DNA from: Flavobacterium cheniae
GTDB taxonomy: Bacteria > Bacteroidota > Bacteroidia > Flavobacteriales > Flavobacteriaceae
Direction of reading: 5' to 3'
Assembly (NCBI RefSeq): GCF_004363695.1
Contig: NZ_SNZC01000001.1
Span: 944,950 to 1,008,949, forward strand
Length of the DNA stretch: 64,000 bases
This document shows, in pieces, positions 16,186 through 25,308 of this stretch; within the stretch, counting starts at the first letter, position 1; every line of letters begins with the position of its first letter. Below the pieces are notes generated by a model. It ran no database searches, was not told the origin of the DNA, and saw only the letters and a program-made list of their open reading frames with translations. The position numbers and the translations under genes are program-made.

Positions 16186-17586
16186 ATGAATCCTGAAATA
16201 TTACTTGCGCTTGAAAACATTGTAGGTTCGGCTTATATTTTTACTGATGAAGCTACTCGTAAAACCTATGGTCACGACGAAACGGAAGATTTGAGTTTTC
16301 CGCCTCATGTGGTGGTAAAACCAGCAAATACCGAAGAAGTTGCGCAAATTTTAAGAGTTTCGAATACGTATAAAATTCCGACAACACCAATTGGTGCTCG
16401 TACTGGTTTGAGTGGTGGCGCTTTATCTATTTATGGTGGAATTGGAATTTCAATGGAGCGATTCAATCAGATTATTGAAATTGATGAACAAAATTTACAA
16501 GTTACAACTCAGCCTGGCGTAATTACGCAAGTTTTACGTGAAGCTGTTGCCGAAAAAGGCTTGTTTTATCCCGTAGATCCAAGTAGTATGGGAAGTTGTT
16601 TTATTGGTGGAAATATTGCAGAAAATTCTGGTGGCGCTAGAGCTTTGAAATATGGCGTAACCAAAGATTATGTCCTGAATTTAGAAGTCGTTTTACCAAC
16701 AGGTGATATCATTTGGACAGGCGCTAATACTTTGAAAAATTCAACGGGTTATAATCTTACGCAATTGATGGTAGGAAGTGAAGGAACTTTGGGCATCGTG
16801 ACTAAAATTGTATTGAAATTATTACCTCAAAATAAACATAACGTTTTACTTTTGGTTCCGTTTTATAAAGCAGAGCAAGCGTGTGAAGCGGTTTCAGCGA
16901 TTTTTAGAGCAGGAATTATCCCAAGTGCTTTAGAGTTTATGGAACGCGATGCGATTGATTGGACATTGAAATTTGTCGATGGGTTGAATGTGGAAGTCAA
17001 AGATAACGTTCAGGCGCATTTGTTGATTGAAGTAGATGGTAATTATCCTGAAATTTTAATGCAAGAAGCGGAACAAATTTTGGCAGTAGTAGAACAATTT
17101 GAAATCGACGAAGTGTTGTTTGCCGATACCGAAGAACAAAAAAATGCACTATGGAAAATGCGTCGCTCTTTAGCGGAAGCGGTAAAAGCAAATTCCATTT
17201 ATAAAGAAGAAGATACGGTTGTTCCGAGATATGAATTACCAAAATTATTAAAAGGCATCAAGGAAATTGGTTCAAAATATGGTTTTCAATCGGTGTGTTA
17301 TGGACATGCTGGCGATGGTAATTTACACGTCAACATCATCAAAGGCAACATGACCGATGACAATTGGAAAACCGAAGTTCCAAAAGGTATTCGTGAAATT
17401 TTTGAATTAACAGTTGGCTTGAAAGGAACGCTTTCTGGCGAACACGGTATTGGTTTGGTGCAAAAAAACTACATGGATATTGCGTTTTCAAAAGTACATT
17501 TGGAATTAATGGAACGCATCAAAGCGATTTTTGACCCAAATAATGTGTTGAATCCTGGGAAAATTTTTCCTGATGGGAATGATTAA
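16186..17586 (+). CDS. FAD-linked oxidase, GlcD/D-lactate dehydrogenase type
   Basis: With the ATG at 16186 the protein has 466 residues; a longer frame from 16093 starts inside the upstream repeat and is rejected. PPHVVVKPANTEEVAQIL and TPIGARTGLSGGAL mark the FAD-binding (PCMH) domain; a large region with IAENSGGARALKYGVTKDYVLNLEVVLPTG follows. The C-terminal FAD-oxidase domain has CYGHAGDGNLHVNI and LSGEHGIGLVQK. Such enzymes oxidise glycolate or D-lactate, passing electrons to quinone or a Fe-S partner. No GlcE/GlcF subunits adjoin, favouring a stand-alone D-2-hydroxyacid dehydrogenase. A TATCTTTA box lies at 16161-16168. Confidence 0.9.
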   Translation: MNPEILLALENIVGSAYIFTDEATRKTYGHDETEDLSFPPHVVVKPANTEEVAQILRVSNTYKIPTTPIGARTGLSGGALSIYGGIGISMERFNQIIEIDEQNLQVTTQPGVITQVLREAVAEKGLFYPVDPSSMGSCFIGGNIAENSGGARALKYGVTKDYVLNLEVVLPTGDIIWTGANTLKNSTGYNLTQLMVGSEGTLGIVTKIVLKLLPQNKHNVLLLVPFYKAEQACEAVSAIFRAGIIPSALEFMERDAIDWTLKFVDGLNVEVKDNVQAHLLIEVDGNYPEILMQEAEQILAVVEQFEIDEVLFADTEEQKNALWKMRRSLAEAVKANSIYKEEDTVVPRYELPKLLKGIKEIGSKYGFQSVCYGHAGDGNLHVNIIKGNMTDDNWKTEVPKGIREIFELTVGLKGTLSGEHGIGLVQKNYMDIAFSKVHLELMERIKAIFDPNNVLNPGKIFPDGND

Positions 17587-17587
17587 T

Positions 17588-17857
17588 CTAATGTTTTGAG
17601 AACTTTTTAAAAATCACAAATCCAATTGAACTTCCGACCAAAAAAGAAACAATAAAATTTGTCAAATTTGGTTCGGGATGTCCGTTACTTCCGGGATAAG
17701 CTGTAAAGAATAAACTCATGATGTAATTCATTTCATGTGAATGATAATAACATAGATCTGGGATTAACAAATAGTACAACACGGTAAAACTAAAAATTGA
17801 AGTAATAAAACCTCCAATAATTATAAATAACCATTTATTAAACTTTGTGTATTTCAT
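17588..17857 (-). CDS. Hypothetical membrane protein, 89 aa
   Basis: The 89-residue protein has an N-terminal membrane segment (about 9-31) and a C-terminal one (about 66-84), separated by an aromatic loop with HSHEMNYIM and PGSNGHPEP. I do not recognise a family. Its stop codon is 2 bases from the convergent oxidase stop, and its start is 3 bases from the next upstream gene, so it appears to be the last gene of a three-gene minus-strand set. Confidence 0.6.
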   Translation of the reverse strand: MKYTKFNKWLFIIIGGFITSIFSFTVLYYLLIPDLCYYHSHEMNYIMSLFFTAYPGSNGHPEPNLTNFIVSFLVGSSIGFVIFKKFSKH

Positions 17858-17859
17858 TT

Positions 17860-18264
17860 TTACTTTGAATTCAAAAACTCCACCAAATTCGCATCCGCAT
17901 TTTTAAACGTTGGCGGTTGCTCGATAATACTGGCTATGCGCTTTTTGTTTAATTTCATAGTGATATCAGCTTCGGTTGTAAACAACAAAGCAGATAAAAA
18001 AGGGTTGTTGATGTGCGGAATTAACTCTGCTTCTAAATCGTCTAATTTGCAGATTTTTACCAATTCTTGCTTTTCAGTCGTGTAAATTTTATACGTCATT
18101 GACAATTTTAAGATATTGTCTTCTACGATGGTTTTTACGTAAATGTTCTGTAATTCAGGTTTTCCAACGGTTTTAGCTAGCGTTAATTTGGCAAAAGTAC
18201 CATTCGAAATACTTGCTCTAACTTGGTTAAAAAATTCGGTATAAGTGATGTTATTTTCGTTCAT
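17860..18264 (-). CDS. Hypothetical protein resembling the N-terminal domain of a Bacteroidetes methyltransferase family
   Basis: The 134-residue soluble protein has FFNQVRASISNGTFAKLTLAKTVGKPELQNIYVKTI, followed by TYKIYTTEKQE and ALLFTTEADITMKLNKK. From memory this layout matches the N-terminal domain found ahead of the SAM-binding domain in a Bacteroidetes class I methyltransferase family. The catalytic domain is absent: the frame ends soon after PPTFKNAD. It could be a stand-alone relative or a remnant of a truncated gene. The flanking small genes give no functional hint. This comparison is recall, not a search. Confidence 0.6.
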   Translation of the reverse strand: MNENNITYTEFFNQVRASISNGTFAKLTLAKTVGKPELQNIYVKTIVEDNILKLSMTYKIYTTEKQELVKICKLDDLEAELIPHINNPFLSALLFTTEADITMKLNKKRIASIIEQPPTFKNADANLVEFLNSK

Positions 18265-18265
18265 G

Positions 18266-18838
18266 TTATAAGTCTAAAGCTTTTACAATTTTTTCATCAA
18301 AAATCATAGAAAACAATTTGTTGTCCTTGTCTTTATTCAAAAATTTCCATTGCTTTTTAGTTAATTCGTCAGCAACAGCAATTAAGGTTGAACGCATTTC
18401 AATACGAAACGTATTTGTTGCTTTATCATAGGTCACTTTTTCAGCATTCATTGACGATTTAAAAATATCTGTCATAGATTCCGCATCGTTCATTGGCTCT
18501 TTAAATTTCATAGCCATCACATTATTATGTCCAATAAGACAAAACATTTTACCCTCAATTTTCTTGATTTCTCCAAACGAAAAACCAGGATCTACTTCGA
18601 CTAATTTGATTGAAAATTGTTCGTTCTCCATCATTTGACCAAACATTGTCTTCATTTGCTCTTGTGGAATAATATCAAATACTTTTGGATAGGTAGTTTC
18701 AAAAATGGCATCAAAATTCATATTTACTCCTGCTTTATACGACTTAAGCGCCTCGGTTTTTAAAGACGTCATGTCTTGCGCTAAAACAGCAATAGTTTGA
18801 AAAATGAAGAATGCGATGAATAGAATTTTGGTTTTCAT
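18266..18838 (-). CDS. Hypothetical secreted protein, 190 aa
   Basis: The ATG at 18838 gives a clear signal peptide (MKTKILFIAFFIFQTIAVLAQ, cleaved after the Ala-Gln); an ATG eight codons earlier would bury it. The mature part contains SYKAGVNMNFDAIFETTYPKVF and VKALDL at the end, with no cysteine and no known motif. It resembles small periplasmic proteins of unknown function common in Flavobacteriaceae. It leads a tight run with the two genes downstream (gaps of 1 and 2 bases). Confidence 0.7.
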   Translation of the reverse strand: MKTKILFIAFFIFQTIAVLAQDMTSLKTEALKSYKAGVNMNFDAIFETTYPKVFDIIPQEQMKTMFGQMMENEQFSIKLVEVDPGFSFGEIKKIEGKMFCLIGHNNVMAMKFKEPMNDAESMTDIFKSSMNAEKVTYDKATNTFRIEMRSTLIAVADELTKKQWKFLNKDKDNKLFSMIFDEKIVKALDL

Positions 18839-18884
18839 TTTGAGTGATTTTAATTTTATCAAAGATAGTTAGTTTTGATGAAAC

Positions 18885-19000
18885 ACAAATAAAATTAAAC
18901 ACATAGACACATAAGATTTACTATGTCTTTATTTTTAGGCGTTTCACTTAGCATAATTCACATAGCAAATTAATTAACCTATGTGACTATGTGTTTCAAA
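18885..19000. repeat. Interspersed palindromic repeat (ACACATAGACACATA / CTATGTGACTATGTGT)
   Basis: AAACACATAGACACATAAG at the left is mirrored by CTATGTGACTATGTGTTTC at the right, with ACTATGTC and TTCACATAG inside. The 192-base gap between the secreted-protein gene and secA holds only this repeat and the secA terminator. Confidence 0.65.
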
Positions 19001-19003
19001 AAA

Positions 19004-19034
19004 AATCCCCAACTACTTTTAGCAATTGAGGATT
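19004..19034 (-). terminator. Terminator after secA
   Basis: On the minus strand AATCCTCAA pairs with TTGGGGATT (one wobble) and is followed by eight T residues, about 20 bases after the secA stop codon. Confidence 0.75.
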
Positions 19035-19054
19035 AGTTTATTTATGTGTTTTAA

Positions 19055-22000
19055 TTATTCGTTAACCAAAACCCATTCGCCAGAAGCAATCATGCTTTCT
19101 GCCTTTTTATATTTCATGGTTTCGCTTTTTCCACTCATTACGTGTTTGATAGTAACAGTGTCATTACGATTGATTTTTGGCATTTCTCTTGTAATCGTTT
19201 CTGTTACTTGAGGTCTTTGACTTGCCATTTCTCCTGCTCTTCTTGCTTGAGCCGCTGTATCTTCGCTATCTAAATCTTCTTTAGTTTCAGTATAGTTTTC
19301 TTTTTGTTGCACTTGCTTAGCTTCTTGAATTTCAGAAGTATTTTGAGAAGGCAAATCTCCTTTGAATAAGAATGAAATTACTTCTTTATTTACATCATCA
19401 ATCATTTTCTTGAACAAGTTGAACGCTTCGAATTTGTAAATCAACAATGGATCTTTTTGTTCATGAACCGCTAATTGAACCGATTGTTTCAATTCGTCCA
19501 TTTTGCGTAAGTGTTTTTTCCAAGCTTCATCCACAATAGCTAACGTGATGTTTTTCTCAAAATCAGCCACTAACGAACGTCCTTCTGAAGTATATGCTTT
19601 TTCTAAATCGGTAACCACATTTAATGATTTGATTCCGTCAGAGAATGGCACAATAATTCTTTGGTACTGACCATTATTGTTTTCGTAAACATTTTTGATG
19701 ATTGGATACGCTTCACGAGCATCTCTAGCAATTTTTTCTTCGTAATGAGCTAAAACCGCTTTGTAAACTTTACCAGTGATTTCTCTAACTGATAATTTTG
19801 CAAATTCTGATTGTGAAACTGGAGCACTAATTGAAAAATAACGAATTAATTCAAACTCGAAATTCTTGAAATCTTCTGCTAATTTGTTTTGTTCCACTAC
19901 TAATTCGCAAGTGTCGTACATCATGTTTGCGATATCCACTTTCAAACGTTCTCCGTGTAAAGCGTGACGTCTTCTTTTGTATACTACTTCTCTTTGTGCA
20001 TTCATTACGTCGTCATATTCTAACAAACGTTTACGAACTCCAAAGTTATTTTCTTCTACTTTTTTCTGTGCTCTTTCGATAGATTTTGTCATCATAGAAT
20101 GCTGAATTACTTCACCTTCTTTCAAACCAATTCTATCCATAACTTTCGCTACTCTTTCAGAACCAAATAAACGCATTAAGTTATCTTCCAAAGACACGTA
20201 GAATTGAGAACTACCTACATCTCCTTGACGACCCGCACGACCACGTAACTGACGGTCCACACGACGCGAATCGTGACGTTCTGTTCCGATAATTGCTAAA
20301 CCACCTGCTTTTTTCACTTCGTCAGATAATTTAATATCGGTACCACGACCTGCCATATTGGTTGCGATTGTAACTACTCCAGGTTTTCCTGCTTCAGCTA
20401 CAATTTCTGCTTCACTTTTGTGCATTTTAGCATTCAATACATTGTGTTGAATACCTCTAATTTTTAACATTCGGCTTAATAATTCCGAAATCTCAACTGA
20501 TGTTGTTCCAATTAATACAGGTCTTCCTGCATTTGATAATTGTACTACATCTTCGATAACTGCGTTGAATTTTTCACGAACGGTTCTATAAATTAAATCG
20601 TCTTTATCTTTACGCGCCATTGGACGGTTGGTAGGGATTTCCACTACGTCTAATTTGTAGATTTCCCAGAACTCACCTGCTTCAGTTGACGCAGTTCCTG
20701 TCATTCCTCCTAATTTGCTGTACATACGGAAATAATTCTGTAACGTAACGGTTGCAAATGTTTGAGTAGCAGCTTCAATTTTTACATTCTCTTTTGCTTC
20801 GATTGCTTGGTGTAAACCATCTGAGTAACGACGACCATCCATGATACGTCCTGTTTGCTCATCTACAATCATTACTTTATTGTCCATGATAACGTATTCG
20901 GTATCTTTTTCAAATAAAGTATAAGCTTTTAATAACTGCGTTAACGTGTGAATACGTTCCGATTTTATTGAGAAATCACGGAATAATTCTTCTTTACGTT
21001 CTGCAGCTAGTTCTGGCTCTAAATTTTCTCTTTCAATTTGAGCAATTCCTGTCCCAATATCTGGTAAAACAAAGAATTGTGCATCTGTATCTTGTGATAA
21101 GAATTGGATTCCGTTATCCGTTAACTCAACTTGATTATTTTTTTCTTCTATAACAAAGTAAAGTGCCTCATCAATTTTTGGCATTTCTCTGTTGTTATCT
21201 TGCATGTATTGGTTTTCGGTTTTTTGAAGTAATTGTTTAACTCCTTCTTCCGATAAGAATTTGATTAAAGCTTTGCTTTTTGGTAATGCTCTGTACGAAC
21301 GTAATAAATTAAATCCAGCGTCTTTATTGTTACCTTCTTTGAATAAACGTTTTGCTTCGGTTAAACAATCTGTAGCTAATTTACGTTGTAAAGTTACTAA
21401 GTTATCAACTTTTGGTTTTAACTCATTAAACTCATGGCGATCACCTTGAGGAACTGGTCCAGAAATAATCAATGGCGTTCTAGCATCATCAATTAAAACC
21501 GAGTCAACCTCATCGACAATTGCATAATTGTGTTTGCGTTGTACTAAATCTTCTGGAGCATGCGCCATATTATCTCTCAAATAATCGAAACCAAATTCGT
21601 TATTTGTTCCATAAGTAATATCTGCTTCGTATGCTTTTCTTCTTTCTGGAGAGTTTGGCTGGTGATTATCAATACAATCCACCGTTAAACCATGAAACTC
21701 GAATAAAGGTGCTTTCCATGTACTATCACGTTTTGCTAAGTAGTCATTCACAGTTACTAAATGCACACCGTTTCCGGTTAAGGCATTCAAGTATAATGGT
21801 AATGTTGCTACTAATGTTTTTCCTTCTCCTGTTTGCATTTCGGCAATTTTACCTTGATGCAACACAACTCCACCAATTAACTGAACGTCGTAGTGAATCA
21901 TATCCCAAGTAATAGCTTTACCAGCTGCATTCCAAGAATTGGACCAAGTAGCGTTATCACCTTCAATTGCGATATATGATTTAGTTGCCGATAACTCTCT

Positions 22001-22411
22001 GTCTTTTGGAGTAGCGGTAACCGTGATTGACGTATTTTCTTTAAAACGACGAGCTGTTTCTTTCACTACTGCAAACGCTTCTGGAAGAATTTCGTTTAAT
22101 GTTTTCTCAGAAATTTCATAAGCTTCTTTCTCGATTTTGTCGATTTCAGCATAAATATCTTCACGAGCATCAATATCTTGTGTTTGCTCTGCGTCTTGTT
22201 TTAAAGAAGCGATTTTTGCATCTTTTTCAGCGCGAGCATTTTTAATTTTAGCTTTGAATTCAGCTGTTTTAGCACGTAATTCATCATGAGACAGTGCTTG
22301 TAATGCACTCTCAAAAGATTTTACTTTAGTAATAAGTGGTTGAATCGCTTTTACATCTTTCTCCGACTTGTCTCCCACAAAAGCCTTCAATATTGAATTT
22401 ATGATACTCAT
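19055..22411 (-). CDS. secA: Preprotein translocase subunit SecA
   Basis: The 1118-residue protein is the Sec-pathway motor ATPase. Walker A MQTGEGKT is at 192-199, DEVDSVLIDDARTPLIISG forms the DEAD-like motif, and TNMAGRGTDIKL and QLRGRAGRQGD are the late helicase motifs. Compared with E. coli SecA (GEGKT near 105) about 90 extra residues, rich in charged helix, lie before Walker A. The C-terminus ends MIASGEWVLVNE and has no CxCxSGx8CH/C zinc motif, so SecB/lipid binding through that motif is not expected. A -7 box TATATTTG is at 22437-22444. It lies alone between two terminators. Confidence 0.97.
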   Translation of the reverse strand: MSIINSILKAFVGDKSEKDVKAIQPLITKVKSFESALQALSHDELRAKTAEFKAKIKNARAEKDAKIASLKQDAEQTQDIDAREDIYAEIDKIEKEAYEISEKTLNEILPEAFAVVKETARRFKENTSITVTATPKDRELSATKSYIAIEGDNATWSNSWNAAGKAITWDMIHYDVQLIGGVVLHQGKIAEMQTGEGKTLVATLPLYLNALTGNGVHLVTVNDYLAKRDSTWKAPLFEFHGLTVDCIDNHQPNSPERRKAYEADITYGTNNEFGFDYLRDNMAHAPEDLVQRKHNYAIVDEVDSVLIDDARTPLIISGPVPQGDRHEFNELKPKVDNLVTLQRKLATDCLTEAKRLFKEGNNKDAGFNLLRSYRALPKSKALIKFLSEEGVKQLLQKTENQYMQDNNREMPKIDEALYFVIEEKNNQVELTDNGIQFLSQDTDAQFFVLPDIGTGIAQIERENLEPELAAERKEELFRDFSIKSERIHTLTQLLKAYTLFEKDTEYVIMDNKVMIVDEQTGRIMDGRRYSDGLHQAIEAKENVKIEAATQTFATVTLQNYFRMYSKLGGMTGTASTEAGEFWEIYKLDVVEIPTNRPMARKDKDDLIYRTVREKFNAVIEDVVQLSNAGRPVLIGTTSVEISELLSRMLKIRGIQHNVLNAKMHKSEAEIVAEAGKPGVVTIATNMAGRGTDIKLSDEVKKAGGLAIIGTERHDSRRVDRQLRGRAGRQGDVGSSQFYVSLEDNLMRLFGSERVAKVMDRIGLKEGEVIQHSMMTKSIERAQKKVEENNFGVRKRLLEYDDVMNAQREVVYKRRRHALHGERLKVDIANMMYDTCELVVEQNKLAEDFKNFEFELIRYFSISAPVSQSEFAKLSVREITGKVYKAVLAHYEEKIARDAREAYPIIKNVYENNNGQYQRIIVPFSDGIKSLNVVTDLEKAYTSEGRSLVADFEKNITLAIVDEAWKKHLRKMDELKQSVQLAVHEQKDPLLIYKFEAFNLFKKMIDDVNKEVISFLFKGDLPSQNTSEIQEAKQVQQKENYTETKEDLDSEDTAAQARRAGEMASQRPQVTETITREMPKINRNDTVTIKHVMSGKSETMKYKKAESMIASGEWVLVNE

Positions 22412-22447
22412 AATTTTTATTTTCTAAATAGGTTTGCAAATATAACC

Positions 22448-22474
22448 AAAAAAAAAGCCTCAGTAAAGAGACTT
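22448..22474 (-). terminator. Terminator after the DUF2795 gene
   Basis: On the minus strand AAGTCTC pairs with GAGGCTT around TTTACT and runs into nine T residues. It separates the DUF2795 gene from secA. Confidence 0.7.
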
Positions 22475-22498
22475 GTTTCTGTTGTGTTTATTTATTTT

Positions 22499-22720
22499 TT
22501 AATATTCATCCTCATTCCAAAGATAATCTTCGTCAGTAGGATAATCAGGCCAAATCTCTTCCATTGATTCATAGATTTCTCCTTCGTCTTCTATAGACTG
22601 TAAGTTTTCCACTACTTCTAATGGAGCTCCAGTTCTGATAGCATAGTCGATAAGTTCATCTTTGGTTGCTGGCCAAGGCGCATCACTTAAGTATGACGCT
22701 AATTCTAATGTCCAATACAT
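22499..22720 (-). CDS. DUF2795 domain protein, 73 aa
   Basis: The 73-residue acidic protein begins MYWTLELASYLSDAPWPATKDELIDYAIRTGAP, the conserved core of DUF2795, and ends in an Asp/Glu/Tyr-rich tail (PTDEDYLWNEDEY). Function is unknown; no DNA-binding or membrane signature is visible. It has its own terminator, so it seems to be a separate transcript ahead of secA. Confidence 0.85.
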   Translation of the reverse strand: MYWTLELASYLSDAPWPATKDELIDYAIRTGAPLEVVENLQSIEDEGEIYESMEEIWPDYPTDEDYLWNEDEY

Positions 22721-22815
22721 CTTTTATCGATTTAAGTTTATGCAAAAATAAATTTATTACCCAATAAGGCAAGTTTTTTTTTACTTTTTTTATTAAAATT
22801 TAAGAACGTTTTTTT

Positions 22816-22887
22816 TTAAGTGCTCAAAACATGACTTTTCATCTCTGTTTTCAGACGTACTGAACACTTAAAACTGATTATCGAACA
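22816..22887. repeat. Interspersed repeat (AAGTGCTCAAAAC ... GTACTGAACACTTAAAACTG)
   Basis: The spacer between DUF2795 and the adenosyltransferase holds AAGTGCTC, GTTTTCAGACGTACTGAACACTT and ATCGAACACT. The ACTGAACACT word links it to 5532-5564 and 13950-13966. Confidence 0.5.
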
Positions 22888-23457
22888 CTATTTTCTAGGA
22901 ATCCATTGTACTTCATCAGCGTTCAAATCATGGGACAACTTTCGTGCCAACACAAAAAGATAGTCAGAAAGTCGGTTTAGGTACTTAATTACACGTTCGT
23001 CTGTCGGTTCTATGTCATTCAAATGTACTGCTAAACGCTCGGCTCTACGGCATACACAGCGTGCAATATGACAATATGACACCGTTGTATGTCCACCTGG
23101 CAAAACAAAATGTGTCATTGGTGGTAACGCTTCTTCCATGGTATCGATTTCATTTTCCAAAAATTCGATATCTGATTCCACAATTCCTAGGTTTTGCAAG
23201 CGTGGTTGACCGTTTTTAAGGGTTTCTTTTTCAGGTGGTGTGGCTAAAATAGCTCCGACTGTGAATAATCTATCTTGTACCTCAATTAATACATTTTTGT
23301 ACAAATCGCTCATGTCTTGGTCGCGAATTAATCCGATGTGGGAATTTAATTCATCAACCGTTCCATAACTTTCAATTCTGATATGATGTTTTGGCACACG
23401 CGTTCCACCAAACAATGCTGTGGTTCCGGTATCGCCAGTTTTTGTATATACTTTCAT
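22888..23457 (-). CDS. Cob(I)yrinic acid a,c-diamide adenosyltransferase, PduO type
   Basis: The 189-residue enzyme begins MKVYTKTGDTGTTALFGGTRVPK, the ATP-binding N-terminus of PduO-type ATP:cob(I)alamin adenosyltransferases. RIESYGTVDELNSHIG and RCVCRRAERLAV are the conserved cobalamin and active-site segments. It makes adenosylcobalamin. It lies 17 bases after PPK2 on the same strand. Within the window MeaB (13968) is the obvious functional partner, together pointing to an adenosylcobalamin-dependent methylmalonyl-CoA mutase elsewhere. Confidence 0.93.
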   Translation of the reverse strand: MKVYTKTGDTGTTALFGGTRVPKHHIRIESYGTVDELNSHIGLIRDQDMSDLYKNVLIEVQDRLFTVGAILATPPEKETLKNGQPRLQNLGIVESDIEFLENEIDTMEEALPPMTHFVLPGGHTTVSYCHIARCVCRRAERLAVHLNDIEPTDERVIKYLNRLSDYLFVLARKLSHDLNADEVQWIPRK

Positions 23458-23474
23458 TTTTAATATTCTTGAAA

Positions 23475-24350
23475 TTATTTTTTTAATTGTTCACGATACA
23501 CTTCGATATTCGCTTTTACTTTTGAATCTAATTCGGGTTCGGTAATATCGGTTAGTTTTTCCATCTCTTCCCAAATGGTTTTGGCTACAATATATCTTGC
23601 AACACCTTTATCATCAGCTGGAATTATGTACCAAGGCGCAAAATCAGTTGATGTTTTATTGATGGCTTCTTCGTAATATTTCATATAATCTTCCCAACGC
23701 TCACGTTCCTTCAAATCACCAGTGCTGAATTTCCAATTGTCTTCTGGATTTTCTAAACGTTTTAGCAAACGTTCTCTTTGTTCGTCTTTACTCATGTGAA
23801 AATAGAACTTCAAAATTTTAGTACCGTTTTGAGAAAGGTGCTTTTCGAAATTCACCATTTGTTCCATTCGATTTTCCCAAAATTGAGGTGTAATATCTTC
23901 TACTTTTTCAATTCCTGGCAAGTTTTCGAACAAAATATATTCTGGATGTACTCGAGTTACCAATACATTTTCATAATGCGTGCGATTAAAAACAGCAAAT
24001 TTTCCTTTTTCAGGCAAAGCCAAATAATGACGCCATAAATAATCGTGCTCTAACTCGGTTGAATTGGGTGTTTTAAAACTGTGAACCACTACTCCACGCG
24101 GATTAAATTCTTTGAAAACCTCACGAATTAAACTGTCTTTTCCACTGGTATCCATACCTTGCAAGCAAATTAAGAACGCATGACGATTGTGTGCATACAT
24201 AGCGTCTTGCTTTTTAGACAACTTTTGCTGGATTTTATCTAACGCTAATTCTTCTTGGTCTTTATCAGTATCGATGTCTAATTTCGTAGCAAAATCAGCC
24301 AATTTAATAGTTGTTTTTACTTTAAAATCTTCAATATTTATATTTTCCAT
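23475..24350 (-). CDS. Polyphosphate kinase 2 family protein (PPK2)
   Basis: The 291-residue protein has Walker A GMDTSGKD (65-72), the PPK2 signature FNPRGVVVHSFKTPNSTELEHDYLWRHY and the Walker B/lid region FAVFNRTHYENVLVTRVHPE, with RWEDYMKYYEEAINKTS later. PPK2 enzymes move phosphate between polyphosphate and nucleoside mono- or diphosphates in the cytoplasm. The single-domain length fits class I or III; which nucleotide is used cannot be judged. A TATTTTTA box is seen upstream on the minus strand (24374-24381). Confidence 0.92.
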   Translation of the reverse strand: MENINIEDFKVKTTIKLADFATKLDIDTDKDQEELALDKIQQKLSKKQDAMYAHNRHAFLICLQGMDTSGKDSLIREVFKEFNPRGVVVHSFKTPNSTELEHDYLWRHYLALPEKGKFAVFNRTHYENVLVTRVHPEYILFENLPGIEKVEDITPQFWENRMEQMVNFEKHLSQNGTKILKFYFHMSKDEQRERLLKRLENPEDNWKFSTGDLKERERWEDYMKYYEEAINKTSTDFAPWYIIPADDKGVARYIVAKTIWEEMEKLTDITEPELDSKVKANIEVYREQLKK

Positions 24351-24436
24351 TTTGCATCGCTTTTTAATAAATGTAAAAATAGTACTTTTATGGGCAATTT
24401 CTGACTTAAAAACTTCATAAAGTTATCGGTAAAAAT

Positions 24437-25258
24437 ATGGAAAATTTCAAACTTACAAATCTCTTCACTATAAAAGGTATTGCAGCGCCATCTGGCTTGT
24501 TGTACTCACAAAATGTTTTATTTGTTATTTCAGATTCGAGTAATTTTTTATACCAATATGACATCGCAAAAAAACTTTTACTAAAATTCCCATTGGTAAA
24601 AGACGCTAAAGAAAACATTGAAAAAGTAAACAAACCCGATTTAGAAAGCATCACACAATATGGCAATCAGCTAATTATGTTAGGCTCTGGATCAACAGAA
24701 AAAAGAAATTCGATGTTCACTTTAGATTTAGGATCCGATGCTTTACAATCACAAGATTTATCAGCTCTATACCAAAAATTAAAAGATGTTGGTTCGTTTA
24801 CTGATGACCAATTAAATATTGAAGGTGCGATTTATGCGCATCAAACCATGTTACTTTTTCAAAGAGGCAATTCAAAGAATAGTCAAAATGGCATTTTTAT
24901 TATTCCAAATCATCAAGAAGACGGTATTCGATTTGTACCGATTTCGCTTCCAACACTAGATAATGTAGAAACCACTTTTACCGATGCAATATTGGTTGGC
25001 GATAAAATTTATTTCTTGGCTTGCGCCGAAAACACGGAATCTACTTATGAAGATGGCGAAGTCTTAGGAACCATTTTAGGAATCATGCACGCGCCAACAT
25101 TTGAAATTATAGATGTTCAATTATTATCGGAACATCAAAAATTTGAAGGTATCACACTTTATAATGAAACAGAAACCGAATTAGAATTTTTACTTTGCGA
25201 AGACAATGATACCGAGAATTTAGAAGCTGAAATTTATAAGTTGAACTTTCAGAAATAA
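24437..25258 (+). CDS. Uncharacterised protein, possible beta-propeller fold
   Basis: The 273 residues lack a signal peptide. Recurrent strand-like segments occur, such as APSGLLYSQNVLFVISDSSNFLYQYD, PDLESITQYGNQLIMLGSGS, DQLNIEGAIYAHQTMLLFQRG and QKFEGITLYNETETELEFLLCEDND. The EG-containing turns and alternating hydrophobic strands are reminiscent of propeller-type proteins with DUF-level annotation in Bacteroidetes. No catalytic motif is recognised. It is divergent from PPK2 and 50 bases upstream of the ABC exporter pair. Confidence 0.6.
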   Translation: MENFKLTNLFTIKGIAAPSGLLYSQNVLFVISDSSNFLYQYDIAKKLLLKFPLVKDAKENIEKVNKPDLESITQYGNQLIMLGSGSTEKRNSMFTLDLGSDALQSQDLSALYQKLKDVGSFTDDQLNIEGAIYAHQTMLLFQRGNSKNSQNGIFIIPNHQEDGIRFVPISLPTLDNVETTFTDAILVGDKIYFLACAENTESTYEDGEVLGTILGIMHAPTFEIIDVQLLSEHQKFEGITLYNETETELEFLLCEDNDTENLEAEIYKLNFQK

Positions 25259-25262
25259 ATTC

Positions 25263-25291
25263 GTAACGTTTGATAAGAAAATACTACAAAT
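25263..25291 (+). promoter_or_regulatory. Weak GTAAC-N16-CTAC element before the DUF5687 gene
   Basis: GTAAC at 25263-25267 and CTAC at 25284-25287 have the same spacing as site A (10903), but the spacer is not T-rich and the second box reads CTACAAAT. I list it as a weak candidate only. Confidence 0.25.
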
Positions 25292-25308
25292 AAGAAACCA
25301 AAAAAATT

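Noticed and set aside
17588..18264. Minus-strand small genes considered as a toxin-antitoxin pair
   Set aside because: One has two membrane segments and the other resembles a methyltransferase N-domain; neither has a toxin or antitoxin motif, and they lie in a three-gene run.
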